From: Papaver somniferum
Taxonomy: Eukaryota > Streptophyta > Magnoliopsida > Ranunculales > Papaveraceae
Reading direction: 5' to 3'
Length of the DNA stretch: 64,000 nt
Assembly: GCF_003573695.1 (NCBI RefSeq)
Contig: NC_039358.1
Location: 95,182,881 to 95,246,880 of the forward strand
Part shown: piece by piece, positions 33,407 through 45,324 of the stretch
Layout of the letters: every line of letters begins with the position of its first letter
Numbering within the stretch: position 1 is the stretch's first letter
Translations under genes and position numbers: made by a program
Notes under the pieces: generated by a model
What the model saw: the letters and a program-made list of their open reading frames with translations, nothing else
What the model was told of the DNA's origin: nothing
The model's database searches: none

Positions 33407-36000
33407 TTTTTATATCTTTTTTAACCTCTCAATCTGTTAATTGCAGCCAACTGCTAGCTTTGTGGATGAGTTTTCACAGCTTGAAAAGCAGCTTGGTATA
33501 ACAACCGTGGAACCAAGCAAGAACGAGCTGAAAAGGTGGCTCCGAGAGCAAACAATTGAGAACGGAAAAATGAAAGAGCAACTATAAGCGAAACAATAAA
33601 TGTTTGATGCAGTGCATAACATTGCCAGAGGAGGGATAACAGAAGGGGACCTTACCAACACACAAAAATACGAGAAGCATATTATATGTTGCGAGATTAT
33701 GAAAGCAATAGGTGTTGAACCTTATACAGTGACCCAGGAAGAGTATATGCAACAAGAAGATGGTGGACAAGGACATGAAGGGGCTGAGCATCAAGAAACT
33801 CATGTTGATCCTACTAAAGAGTCCGAGGAAGAGAGTGACCAAGACAAAGATGACGCGGAAACTTCCTTCCAAGAAAAGTGTAAGTGGTTTGTTCTTAGTG
33901 CATTTTTTAAAAAAATTTAACATCATCGTCATCATCTTACATTAAAAAAAGTTGTTATATTCTCATTTCGATCCTTGTGCAGTTCCATGTATTAGTCTTG
34001 CAGCTGGAAATGCGCCCACAATTATGCAAGCTCAAACTGCTGCAGAGGAGCGCAAAACACCTCTCAGAACATACAGTTCCAGTATGAAGACTGTGACAAA
34101 TTTCCATAAGAATACCACTCCAAAGAAAAGGCCCGTTACAAAGACAAAGCCCACTCCTGCAGATGTTGTTGAAGAACCGCAGAAGAAAGCTGCAGAAGGT
34201 GGTGTTGTGGATGAGCCGCAGAAGAAAGCCGCAGGTGAAGAGAACAAACCGGCAAGTGAAGATGTAACTACACATGTCGATGACTCATTGCCATAGAAAC
34301 ACACGGATGAAGAGACACCTGCAACTGTTGGTGGCAGTTTGGTTATGCGTGCTGCAAGTCAGCCAACACCTGCGACTTTTGAAGACAGTTTGTTGATGAC
34401 CGATTCAACACAACCAACACAGTTTGATGACTCTATGGTGATAACTGCTACAACCCAGCAAACTCAGGGTGACAATCCTGAGACGTACAGGTTGGTGCAA
34501 ATAAGACCTAACCAAGGTGATATGACAGATGTAACTGAAATGATAGATGCGGTTGTCAGCGACATTAACCAAGCTGAAGAAATTTCTGAACATGGACCTG
34601 CAGAGATGGAGAATCCAGAAACTACCTCCAGTGGTAACCCATCTTCCTTGTTTAACTTCTTATGAATTTTTTTCCTTCCGATTCCATCTTTTTTTTTTGT
34701 TTATAATGCAACTTTTTGATTCTCCCTATTTTTGTTGTTGCACAACTCAAACTTAGGAGAACCTTGGTAGTGATCAGTTCAATTTTAGCATTGGAATAGA
34801 TAGAACTCCAAAACCCTTCGGAGAACTACTCAAGGAAGTTGGGAATAAACAAAGATAAAGCCAACCAGGAATCATACAACAACGCGTGCTGAGGAGCAGA
34901 AAAGCTGAAACCGAAAATCTCAAACAGGATGAAAGAAAGCCAAAGAATAATAAAGGTATTGTTACTGATGAAAAAATGGATGCAGTCCCAGAAGTAGAAG
35001 AAACAATGGATGCAGATGCCGAAGAAGATGATGGGACAATACGCAAGGATGTAAAAGGTACCCGAATTATTGAAATGCTGGATGGCGATCAAAAGCGGAA
35101 AGTACATGAATGCTTCAGTACACATCGCAGAATGTAAGTAGATATAACTGAAACCAAAAGGTTCCCCACTTATTGATTCTGTTATGGTGTTTAAATGTAG
35201 ATTTTAATGTTAAACGTTCTATCTTACTGCTTGATTCTGTTATGTGGTTTAATTGTTTCTTATTTTTAATGCAGAGACATTGCTTGGATGGAATTCAAAG
35301 ACAATGGTAGCCCGATGTTTGATATAAGTTGAGAACTTATGCTTCAACTAACCAGAAAAGATGCCTACTTGGAGTCGGAATTCATTGATTTCTACATTAG
35401 TAGGTTGAGGAGAAAGATGAACTCAAATCCCAAGTATGAACAAGCGATATTCCTCTCCCGGAAAGCATATGTAAGTACTTTAGAAAATTTAAAATCTTCT
35501 TGTATGTAGATTCAAAAAAGATTAAGTAACTTAAAGTTACACATGCTTATACAATATGCGTTTATAACGTTCATTCTTTTGCTTTCTGTTTATGCAAGAA
35601 TCTTTTCTGAATGATAAAGATGAATGCAACAAATTCTGGATTAAAAAGCTTGCTAAAGACTATCGTGATTAAAAACCAGTCAAATTTTTCACACCCATGA
35701 GTAACAACAAGACCCATTTCTCACTACTGGAGTATGACTTGACTAGCGGTGCAGGTTGGTCCCACATGAACTCGTCAAGCATAGCGAAGCACAAGAAAGA
35801 ACACTTTGATCAAGCTAAGTCCTACGCAGCTGCGATAACTCTAGCACTGAACTATCAAATTCCTCTTGGATTGAATCCAAAGGCCAGATCTCTCCTTTCA
35901 CCTAAACAAGGTTCATATCCTGATTTTCTGTTATTTGTATGCTATTACATGAAGTGTGGGATGAAGAAAACATCATTTAACCACAATCAACTCGCTTAAA

Positions 36001-36607
36001 AACACACATGAAGAGGGTAATGGTTTGAAAGGTGAATGACATGAGTGCAAGCATGCTTTACAAGATTATTTCAGATGCAGACAGTAGGGCTGATTAAACA
36101 TTATTGTAAAAACAGTTTTTCGTACTGAAAAACTTATATACTTTTATGTAACGCAGTTCCTTTGGATTAAGAAACTTTTATACTTTTGTTAGAATTGCAA
36201 AACATGTTGTTAGAAATTCTATACTTCGTCAGCTAGTAGAACTTTAATTAAATAGAAAGTTATCTATGTTTTGTTGTTGGAAAAATTTAATCATACTTGT
36301 TATAACATAATCTTCAAACTAAAAGTTATGCAACTTAAAGTTACAAAAGTTACATGATTGCGGAAGGAAAAGTTATGTAAGGTGTAACCTGAGTTTACAT
36401 ATGCATTTATAATGTGTAACCTAATGTTACATATGCATTTACAACAATGTAACTTCTGGTTATACATCCATATTTTTGAGTGTAAACTGAAGTTACACAT
36501 GCATGTGACCACTGCTCAGAGGTACACACTAATCAAAAAAATAAAAATGCATTTCACCTGTTTACTCACAAAAATATAACATCTGAATAAATGATCCTTG
36601 CACATAA
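36001..36607. repeat. Spacer between convergent MULE genes with palindromic motif cluster
   Basis: No gene. Between 36320 and 36510 at least five copies of the GTAACNNNNGTTACA(C/T)ATGCA motif occur, for example AATGTGTAACCTAATGTTAC and GTGTAAACTGAAGTTACACA. The 3' ends of both MULE genes lie here. Confidence 0.7.
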
Positions 36608-37124
36608 TCAACGTTGCAGGAAGATAAAAAAGTTTGGTGCATACAATCTGAAATGAAAAAAAACTAAAAAATAATAATCCAAGACAAATAAAAAACCACA
36701 CATAAAATCAATACTTGCATAAATGAACTTTGATAGCTTCAAGCTAGGGGTGTACTTCGGAGGATTCTTACAACCTTCCCTATTGTGACCCGCTTCCTTG
36801 CAATTGCTGCAATGAACTTTCCTCTTTACTTTCTTTTCACCTTTACTTAGAATCCTTTTCCCTTGGAGTCTAACTAGTTGTTTCTTTACGATAGGCGGGT
36901 TGATGGTATTGTCTTCATCAATATCAATAGGCCTATTGTAGTTGGGAATCGGCTGGATGGCATGCAAATAAGTCTTCCTAAAAGAGTTTCTCGTAAAATA
37001 CGGTGAAATGAAATCAATAGCTTCACGTTTAATCTTTCGTATGGATGCAAGAGCATGAGCACAAGGAAACCATATACGCACCACCTTCAAAAAAACAAAA
37101 ACAAGAACACAAACACTCAAAAAA

Positions 37125-37316
37125 TCAATTAGTTACACATGCAAGTCATAATACACTCAAAAATCAACTAGTTACACATTGCATATACATGATGTGTATC
37201 TTTCAGTTACACATGAAAAATAAGATGTGTAACTAGTAGTTACATATGCATATATCTAGTGTAACTAGTAGTTACATATGCATATATCTAGTGTAACTAG
37301 AAGATACACATTCTAT
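37125..37316. repeat. Tandem GTGTAACTAGTAGTTACATATGCA repeats in transposase intron
   Basis: A TAGTGTAACTAGTAGTTACA unit plus TATGCATATATC is repeated two to three times at a 32-base period, with three looser copies before it. All belong to the palindromic motif family of this MULE. Confidence 0.8.
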
Positions 37317-38220
37317 AAATTTTAAAAAAAAAAACATACAAAAAGAAAAAAAGCATAAGAAACAAAACCTTTGACAGGTGCAAGTCTGGTGTTCGAGGTC
37401 CACTCTGTGAGTACTTTCGCTAAAAACTTCAAACACGGTAGGACTAGCCACCAATACTTGCCAAGCCAAACCTTCATCTTGAAGAGACATAAGTTTTTCC
37501 TCATACTCTGGAGTTAATGGAGTCATCATATTAGCGCCATCATCACGACAGTCTGCCATCATTACCATTATTTTCCTCCTAATCTGAAAAAGAAAAAAAC
37601 TTATGAATGTACAAAGTGACAAAACAAGAGACAAAGACAAAAAAAAAACAAAAGAAGCACTCTACTAACCCGATCAAGAAGAGCAGATGCAGGCATCTTC
37701 TTGTGAACCAGAACCCAGCTATTGAATGATTCTCCAAGAGTACTAGTTGTGTGTCCATACCGACAACCTTTGAAATAGGCATTCGCATATAATTCAGGTG
37801 GGATGGTCTCGATGTAATCAGCCACCCAATCGCAATTCAAATATCTAATTTTTTGTATGGCCTTAACATGGTTTTCAGGTGAGAATGCATATGTCGCTTC
37901 TTGGAAATGGTCCAGCACAAGCATGTACCTGGGATCTGAGCCAGTGATGGGCAGATTATTCTTCAAATGATAGTAGCAGAATCTATGGAACAAATCTGGA
38001 AAGACAAGTGGAACACCACACAATAGTCCTTCATGGCGATCCGAAAGGAAGGTGATTGGCCTCCCATTACCAACAACTTGAGTCAAATTCTTTAAAAACC
38101 ACTCCCAGTTGTCGTTATTCTCAGAACCTACTAGTGCCATAGCAAGTGGGAAAAATCCTACAAGTGTGCAGAAATGAAAAAATAATAAGTTGCACAAATA
38201 CAAAAAACAAAGTGTAAATA

Positions 38221-38295
38221 CAAGTTACACATCCTAACCAACTATGTAGTATAAAGTTATTTGTCAGTTACAGTTTTTCACGGAGTAAAAAGTAG
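38221..38295. repeat. Copy of palindromic motif in transposase intron
   Basis: GTGTAAATACAAGTTACACA, the inverted motif with a four-base core, between two coding parts of the transposase. Confidence 0.7.
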
Positions 38296-38829
38296 CATAC
38301 CTTTACCACCATTGATCCCAGTAGCTGCCATCAAGCAACCTATGAATCTACCAGTAAGGAAGCATCCAAGTATACCATTGGCCGACAAAACCGGTACCCT
38401 TTGATGCATGCAGCAAACGAGATGAAAATACGTTGGAACTGTTTCTTCGCAGGATCATATTCAAAATCAATCGCACTACCAGAGTTTGTTTCCATTATAG
38501 CATTAATATACCATACCAAGTGCGAGTATGACTTCACATCATCACCATAAATGGTCTCATAAACCTTTTTCCTACCATTATAGGCCTGATAATACTCCAT
38601 GGTAATTCCATAGTTGGTCTGGAAATCATCTGCAATTTTCCTTGGCTTCTTGTGAGGATATTTCCGAACTTCTTCCTCAATCAAACTAGACGTGAAGCTG
38701 GTTGAGTATTTTTGATTCAAGTTGCGCCCACCAGCACCACAAGTGTGCTCAGGGTTATAAGCCCTGACCTGAAGAGGTTCATACAAAATATAAACAAACA
38801 AACCAAAAACCAATGTGGTGCAAAAAATA

Positions 38830-38862
38830 TCATGTGTAACCCAAAGTTACATATACTGTAAC
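38830..38862. repeat. Copy of palindromic motif
   Basis: CATGTGTAACCCAAAGTTAC followed by ATATAC, in the intron between the zinc-finger part and the MULE domain. Confidence 0.7.
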
Positions 38863-39501
38863 AAAACATAACATATGCTAACAAAGCATAAGATCACAGA
38901 ACACATAATACCTACCTGAAGTATTTCATTCCTTTCATCAATAGAAGTTGCATGAAATTTTCAGCCGCATTCTTTTACTGAACACTTAGCCGTGAACCTA
39001 GAATGCTTATTGTGTGGGATACTTGGTTTAAGCAATCCTGACTTCCTTAACTCCTTCAACAAACACATGACCAATCTCACCAAGGACCATGGGCCAACCA
39101 TCTGATAACAAAGGTTTTGCAGGCTTGCTTTTATCTTCCAAATACATTCCAACAGAACGATTGTTTCTCGACGAAGACGTAGTAGAACCATTAGAAATAG
39201 AGGAAGCTGCCTTAGAGATAGATGAAGAGGCTACATGAGTAACATTTTGCAAGAAAATATCAAAACTAGGCTTCTTTTTACTATGCGTGAGGGATGTAAG
39301 AGCTTGCAGCGAATAATCACAATCAACCGGAAGATCTTTACCACCTTCTCGAAAGACGAAAAAAATACCAAGTGGAGTAAATTAATGCCATTGCTTGCAA
39401 ACTTCGACCTTAAACTCATCAACTGTGGTTTCAACATCAACACGAGTGATAATGAAATCTGAAAAGTAGCGAACAACAAAAATGCAACTAACAGCAGCCA
39501 T

Positions 39502-40019
39502 GACAACCTGAAAATATACAAACATACAAAAAAAATATCAAAAAACAAACGAACGCAATTCACTCGGGGGCGTTGCCCCCTCATGAGAAATATATTCTAT
39601 GCGGCAAGCTAAATAATACAATGAGCAATCAACATACTCAACCAAAGGAAAACAATATATACAATGTGTCTTAAAAATACAACTGCTATAAATGTTTACA
39701 AATACACATGCTACATGACATATGTGTGTAAGTTCAAGTTACACATGCTAAAAATCCAACATGATATATATGTGTAACCTCAAGTTACACATACTGTAAC
39801 AAAAAAACAACATGTCTACATCAATTTGAAGTTGTTCTTCTGAAACAAAATTGTTTCTTCATCCTCCTCTCAGTATCAACAAAAAATAAACAACTATACA
39901 ACAAATTCTCAGATCGGACATGCAAGAACAAAAAATAATAATTTTGAAATCAAACCAAAATAAAATTCATACATAGATTTGTTGTTTTCCTTTTTCTGAA
40001 ACAATGTTATTTCTCTTCC
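39502..40019 (-). other. 5' flank of the MULE transposase gene
   Basis: No gene. It holds two further palindromic motif copies (39725-39750 and 39770-39800: GTGTAAGTTCAAGTTACACA and GTGTAACCTCAAGTTACACA) and a short GC hairpin (39566-39580). It stops at copia A2 and continues at 51519. Confidence 0.5.
39566..39580. other. GC-rich perfect hairpin
   Basis: GGGGGC-GTT-GCCCCC, a six-base-pair stem with a three-base loop in otherwise AT-rich sequence, upstream of the transposase ATG. Meaning unknown. Confidence 0.6.
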
Positions 40020-40363
40020 TGAAAAAGCGGGGGTCTAACAACCTCACCCAATATTTCGCTTAGCAATTTATATGAACTAACTCCAATATACTTTCAACAG
40101 AATCAACTAGACAGTCAGACTCAATCTTAAGAAAATTATATTAAAGAGTTATATCTCAATTTCTCAATTCAATCTGCAATCAAACAAATAAGAATTTGCG
40201 AGCCCGATTGAATATAAGAAATAACTTGGACGGTGTCAAAAACCAATATCCAAGTGTCAATCAATTTAATCAACAACCAAAGGTTGGATTCACAATTTGA
40301 TTGAACTTACGCACAACCTGTGATATTTCAATTATATAAACAAATATAATGCGCAAAAGAAAT
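40020..40363 (-). repeat. 3' LTR of A2, outer part
   Basis: Starts TGAAAAAGCGGGGGTC and matches 49031-49374, ending at GCGCAAAAGAAAT where the family B solo LTR is inserted. Confidence 0.88.
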
Positions 40364-43180
40364 TGAAAAAGCGAGGGTACCCAAATGTACCTCAAGCTAA
40401 AACTTTTCCTACCTATAAGTCCTTTCTCCGAAAGTGATTGTCTATGGACTGAGTCGAGACAATGCAACTAATCGGTTCACACTTCGTGTGATCGTCTATG
40501 TATACGAGATCGAGACAATACAACAACGAAGTATGTTTACTTGATAAAAAGGTTCAGACTTAAGAAAACACAATAGGATTGCTTATCAAGTAAATAGGAA
40601 TTAACTTTTGTGTGATTTCCTTTAATTATAATAAAACAATTATAATGCGGAAAATAAAAGTAAATGAAACAGCAAGATTTTGTTAACGAGGAAACCACAA
40701 AAGCAGAAAAACCCCGGGACCTTGTCCAGAATTGAATACTCTCAGGATTAAGCCGCTACACAAAATTAAACCAACTTTGTATAGTTGAGACCAAGCAACT
40801 AAACCTATTGATCACCTAGTTCCGTCTGTATTCCCACGCCTCTAACTTATGAATAAGTCACGTACTTGGAACAATTCCTTTGGTTCGTATTCCAAACCGT
40901 AAAGGAACAACAAATATATTTGGTAGCAACTCTCTTCAACCAAGTGATGTGAGTTCGACAAAGGCTCTTCTGTTTATCTCAATAAACTCCTTCGTCAGGT
41001 TCTTAGATCTATCTTATGTTCAACTACCAAAGGTAATTGTTAAGATTTTTCAATCAATACTTTTAATTACAAAGAATTGTATTGATGTCGATCTACACAA
41101 CTAATCAATCTAATCTACCACAAGGATAAACCGATTATTGTTGGATCCTCTTATACCGAAAAAAGTATTGTGCACACCAAAGATTATGAACCCCAACTCA
41201 GAAATCTTCAATATCTTCTTTGCCTTCAAATCTTCTTAGATCTTCAATAAACACTTGCACACAACAACTTGAATCTCTTGTGATCAATCACGCACAGAAC
41301 GGAGTCTGTTAACAATGGATTATCACAAGATCGTCTTTAGAATTAAAAACAGTCTAAAGATCCCTGTCGAAACTTCGATCTAGTTTGAGTGAATATTATA
41401 TCAAAAGAGAAGATTCTCAAACATAAACAAACTAGGTGCAATCAAAGTTGAACGACCGTTAGTCAATCAAATCAATCGAAAACACAAAATAAACCGCAAT
41501 TATCTAGTTTCCCACCAACGGTACTAATAGAGCTTCTCAATACCAAAGAAGAATTTAAACTGAACGTCCATAAGAGATTTCGCTTAATTAGGTTACTCTT
41601 CTCTCCGAATAGGCGGCTACACCAGTAACAACACAACGAGGAATTTTTTTGTCACGAAGGATTAGTTTTCTAGAAATACAAACTTCAAGTATTTAAAGAC
41701 AAGGAAGTTTGGACACCAAGGAATTTCCAAAATCGAAAATATATTCAAGATATGCAATATATTCCAAATTCGGTTTCCATAATTCCAGGAAATGCTCTGT
41801 CCAAAATAATGACCGAAAATCTCTTTGGAAAATCTTTAACTAGTAAATGCAAATTACTAATTCTCATTTTCCTAAAATAAAATTAACAACCTTAAATAAA
41901 AGATTCTTAACTTATTTATCTTTCGATCCTGGGATTTCTTCCTTTAGCTATTAAGGAATAACTTTGAACAATAAAAGATAAACATTACAGCACATGTTCA
42001 AAGTATGTCGACATCCTTACTTTGTAAGTCCTCTTTCATACTTACAACCTTGAAACCGATTTGCCACACTTCCAAACAAGTTTAGAATTGGTTCATCTGA
42101 CTTTCAAGAACTATGTGATTGATCAAGAACACTCAATCACAAATCATGGGTTTAACGGTTATACCAAAAAAAGTTTCGGTTCTACCTCCATGTGAGTAAT
42201 GTGTATAGTCACACTAGCTTTCCAAAATTCGGTTGACTAGGTACTAGGATCGGTTCCCCACATATATATGGTATCTAACTTATATGCGTTGCACATGTCC
42301 ATAGGATCGGTTCCCCTTTGCCTAAAAACGTGTTGCACATGTCCATAGGATCGATTCTCCTTTCTGCTAAAAACTTGTTGTACCTCATACAAGGATCGAT
42401 CCCCTTTGTGATGTGTTGCACCTCTTACTAGGATCGGTTCCCCTTTACCCAGATTTGGTCATACACAAATCAAAAACTCGATCATACCATTTCAGGTGAT
42501 TACTTAAGATCAGTTTCACTAATAAAAGTCATACCAATACATAAGTCAGGCCTTTGTGAATAGTTTTACCAAGAACATAAACAAGTCATGAGCGGTTATA
42601 CTAAATCACACATATTGGTTGTTCACAAGATATGCAGTGAATAACAATACCACGCCTGGTGATTTCCTTTTCGATTCATAAACAAGTTTATGAACTTACT
42701 TCCTTAAAACACATGTAAAACATTATTTCCTGGGATGAAATCCTCACCTCAAACCCATACATAATCACAATAGCATTTAAACGATTATTTCGATGTCTTA
42801 TCCACAAAATTTAATGGTTAAGCAATAAACCTCGTCTTGTATTCCTTAATACTATGTCTATCTAGAGTGTTCATGCTTCGCAGTTTTGTTTTCAATATGC
42901 ACGATTTGAAAGATACGTTAGGGAATGAAATAGTTCAAGTCAAATATCACTAACCTCAAGTGGAAGGATGATGTTGTCATTGTAGCTCCTTACTTCTTCA
43001 CTTCTTCAAGTTTTCGCAATATTTGTAATGTCTCATATCCTAATACTTTCAAGCTAACTTATACGAAGTTGACTCTAGTACATAATCAAGTGACTCTTAA
43101 AATGAGTTTTGATTCACTAAAATATGACAACCAAACTTGACATACCAACGCTTGGTGGGTTTAACCGAGCAATGCTAACA
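40364..43180 (-). repeat. Family B solo LTR nested in the A2 3' LTR
   Basis: Begins TGAAAAAGCGAGGGTACC and ends GAGCAATGCTAACA, 2817 bases, alignable along its whole length to the LTR at 52158-54932. The five bases GAAAT occur on both sides (40359-40363 and 43181-43185), and removing the insert restores the uninterrupted sequence seen in the other A2 LTR near 49370. No internal region is present, so it is a solo LTR. Its promoter box is TTTAAATA where the relative at 53446 has TATAAATA. Confidence 0.93.
42230..42450. repeat. GGATCGGTTCCCC tandem array in family B LTR
   Basis: Five copies of (A)GGATCGGTTCCCCTTT separated by CTAAAAA and GTTGCACATGTCCAT, period about 40 bases. The same array is at 53995-54205. 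Confidence 0.85.
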
Positions 43181-45312
43181 GAAATAACACAGACACCAGA
43201 AGTTTTGTTAACGAGGAAACCGCAAATGCAGAAAAACCCTGGGACCTAGTCCATATTTGAACACCACACTGTATTAAGCCGCTACAGAAACTAGCCTACT
43301 CCAAGTTAACTTCGAACTGGAATGTAGTTAAGCCCTAACCAATCTCACATTGATTAAGGTATAGTTGCGCTCCTTACGTCTCTGAATCCCAGTAGGACTC
43401 TACGCACTTGATTTCCTTAGCTGATCCCACCCACAACTAAGAGTTGCTACGACCCAAAGTCGAAGACTTGATAAACTAATCTGTCTCACACAGAAAATCT
43501 ATTGAATATATAAATCTGTCTCCCACAGATATACCTATGAGTTTTGTTCTGTCTTTTGATAAATCAAGGTGAACACGAACCAATTGATATGCCAGACTTA
43601 TATTCCCGAAGAACATCCTAGAAATATCAATCACTTCACAATAATCTTAATCGTTTGGTAGCGAAACAAGATATTGTGGAATCAAAAACGATGAGACGAA
43701 GATGTTTGTGACTACTTTTTATCTTTCCTATCGGAGATTAAATCTCGAGCAAATCTTAGAGAAGATAGTACTCAATCACGATAGAAAACAGTAAGATCAG
43801 AACACACAACTATAGAGAAAATAGTTAGTTCTGTCTTCACAATCCCAATGAAGTCTTCAAGTCGTTAACCTACAGGGTTTCGGGAAAACCTAAGGTTAAA
43901 GGAGAATCGACTCTAGTCGCAACTAGTATCACACAAGAGGTGTGGGGATTAGGTTTCCCAGTTGATAGAGTTCTCCTTTATATAGTCTTGAAATCAGGGA
44001 TTGCAATCGATGTTACCTTGGTAACAAAGCATTCAATATTCACCGTTAGATGAAAACCTGATTAAACCCAAGCTAATATCTTTCAACCGTTAGATCGAAC
44101 TTAGCTTGTTACACACAAATGAAAAGTGACTTCATTTAAATATGAGTAACCGCACCTAAACGTGTACACCTTTGTTGGCTCAAAAATAGTTACCGAAGTT
44201 ACCCATATGAACACTTTCATATCAACCTTATTCATCTTAACCATAACTAGTTTAAATGACTCAAATGAAACTAGTTCTAGAGTTGTTCAATTGTTTATAT
44301 TCTCATAGAAGTATACAAGACACAATTGAAGCAAGATCGATTTTGATTCACTCGAATCAAGTCATGAACATTATAGCCACGGTTTGCAAAAGATTGCATT
44401 CCTTATTATATAAATGTATTAGTTCATGAACAAACCGATTTTAGGACATAATCCACTCAAGTATGCAAACGGGTACGCATACCTTAGTGGCCGGACTAAG
44501 TTTGGGCTTGCCAGTATGCGAACGGGTACGCATACCACCAAACTCAGTAAAGACCTGGAACTTGAACCTCACGCCAGTACGCGTACTGGTATGCGTACTT
44601 AGTTCCCGGACCTCTACTAAACCAATCAGCACGCATACTCGTAGTTCCCGGACTTGGATTACACATATGCAAGTACGCATACTGTGCTTATATCCAATTG
44701 TTCTAAACTCTCATTTCAACCATTGAAACATTCTCGGAAGACGAAAATAGTTGTCTCACACAAACTATTAGGTTCAAAGCAATTTTCAAGTGATTGAATG
44801 ATCAATACGAAACATTCTGAGTCTACATCAAATGACTGTCTCACGCAAATCACGTAAGATGTTAACAGGCGATTTTTACATGATCATGTTTTGACTTTCG
44901 TTAAGAATATAAGATGAACATTGTTAAAGTGAAAGCTTACCAACACATATTTTGATAAATATGTAAGCGAGTTAAACTCAGCTCGAAATATTAAATGTGC
45001 ATAATTGAAGTCTATATAGATATACGACTTTTGTCTCAAAATAGGAGATAAAGTAGATAAACTTTTGAGTGATAGATGAGTTCAAGTCTCCACATACCTT
45101 TTGTTGATGAAATTCCACAAGCTCCCCTTAGTAGTTCTTCGTCTTCAATCGATGAACGCCGTGAAGTCTAATGCTCAACTACGTTTTCTATCCTAATCCG
45201 AGACATAGCTATAAGTAAACTAGAAATCAAGACTTATAGTTTTGGCAACTAAACTTGACAAACAAGCTTGAGATAGCAACACTTGCGAGTTCGACCGAGC
45301 AGTGCTCTAACA
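43181..45312 (-). repeat. 3' LTR of A2, inner part
   Basis: Continues the LTR from GAAATAACACAGACACC to GAGCAGTGCTCTAACA and matches 49370-51518. A TATA box (minus-strand CTATATAAAGG) is at 43975-43985; the GGTACGCATACC array is at 44460-44690. Confidence 0.88.
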
Positions 45313-45324
45313 TTCCCCCCCTTT
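45313..45324 (-). other. Polypurine tract of A2
   Basis: The minus strand reads AAAGGGGGGGAA immediately before the LTR start, the expected second-strand priming site. Confidence 0.8.

Larger units (their letters stand above)
31450..36000 (+). pseudogene. ULP1-like (C48) cysteine protease gene of the MULE, degraded
   Basis: A multi-exon gene beginning MKGKKRDPKEYPTIT at 31450. An N-terminal region (32222-32892, with KFGENFIESTSAKFAGILGM) resembles the domain of unknown function that precedes ULP1 in plant transposon proteins. Low-complexity Lys/Glu/Thr-rich linkers follow (33600-35137). The C-terminal domain (35280-36000) has THFSLLEYDL, GWSHMNSSS and KQGSYPDFLLFVCYYMK, the H...Q...FVC frame of ULP1 proteases. 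The catalytic Cys-Gly is Phe-Leu (35925-35930). In-frame stops occur at 32281, 33585, 33597, near 34294, near 35330 and near 35670. Active relatives cleave SUMO-like modifiers; this copy cannot. Confidence 0.75.
36608..39501 (-). pseudogene. MULE (MuDR-like) transposase, degraded
   Basis: Read from 39501: MAAVSCIFVVRYFS start with a PB1-like N-terminal part, a stop (TAA at 39382-39384), then a Ser-rich linker and a MuDR zinc-finger part (FTAKCSVKECGWKFHAT), NPEHTCGAG, the MULE domain with VYLDA (first Asp) and FLSDRHEGLL (second Asp), RFCYYHLKNNLP, TTSTLGESFNSW, a SWIM finger (TCTCQR, then PCAHALA) and a CCHC knuckle CSNCKEAGHNREGC. A one-base loss just after the first Asp (near 38367) breaks the frame, and another near 37068 in the SWIM finger is likely. 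Introns are visible near 38146-38300 and 37090-37375. It cut and pasted the MULE when intact; it now lacks an open frame. Confidence 0.85.

Noticed and set aside
36320..37316. Evenly spaced palindromic repeats that might suggest a CRISPR array
   Set aside because: Plant nuclear context, variable spacing, and the 31-32 base tandem parts have no unique spacers. They are copies of the MULE motif.
44441..44726. Overlapping frames on both strands in the A2 LTR
   Set aside because: Produced by the GTACGCATACC array, which is open in several frames. The equivalent frames differ between LTR copies.
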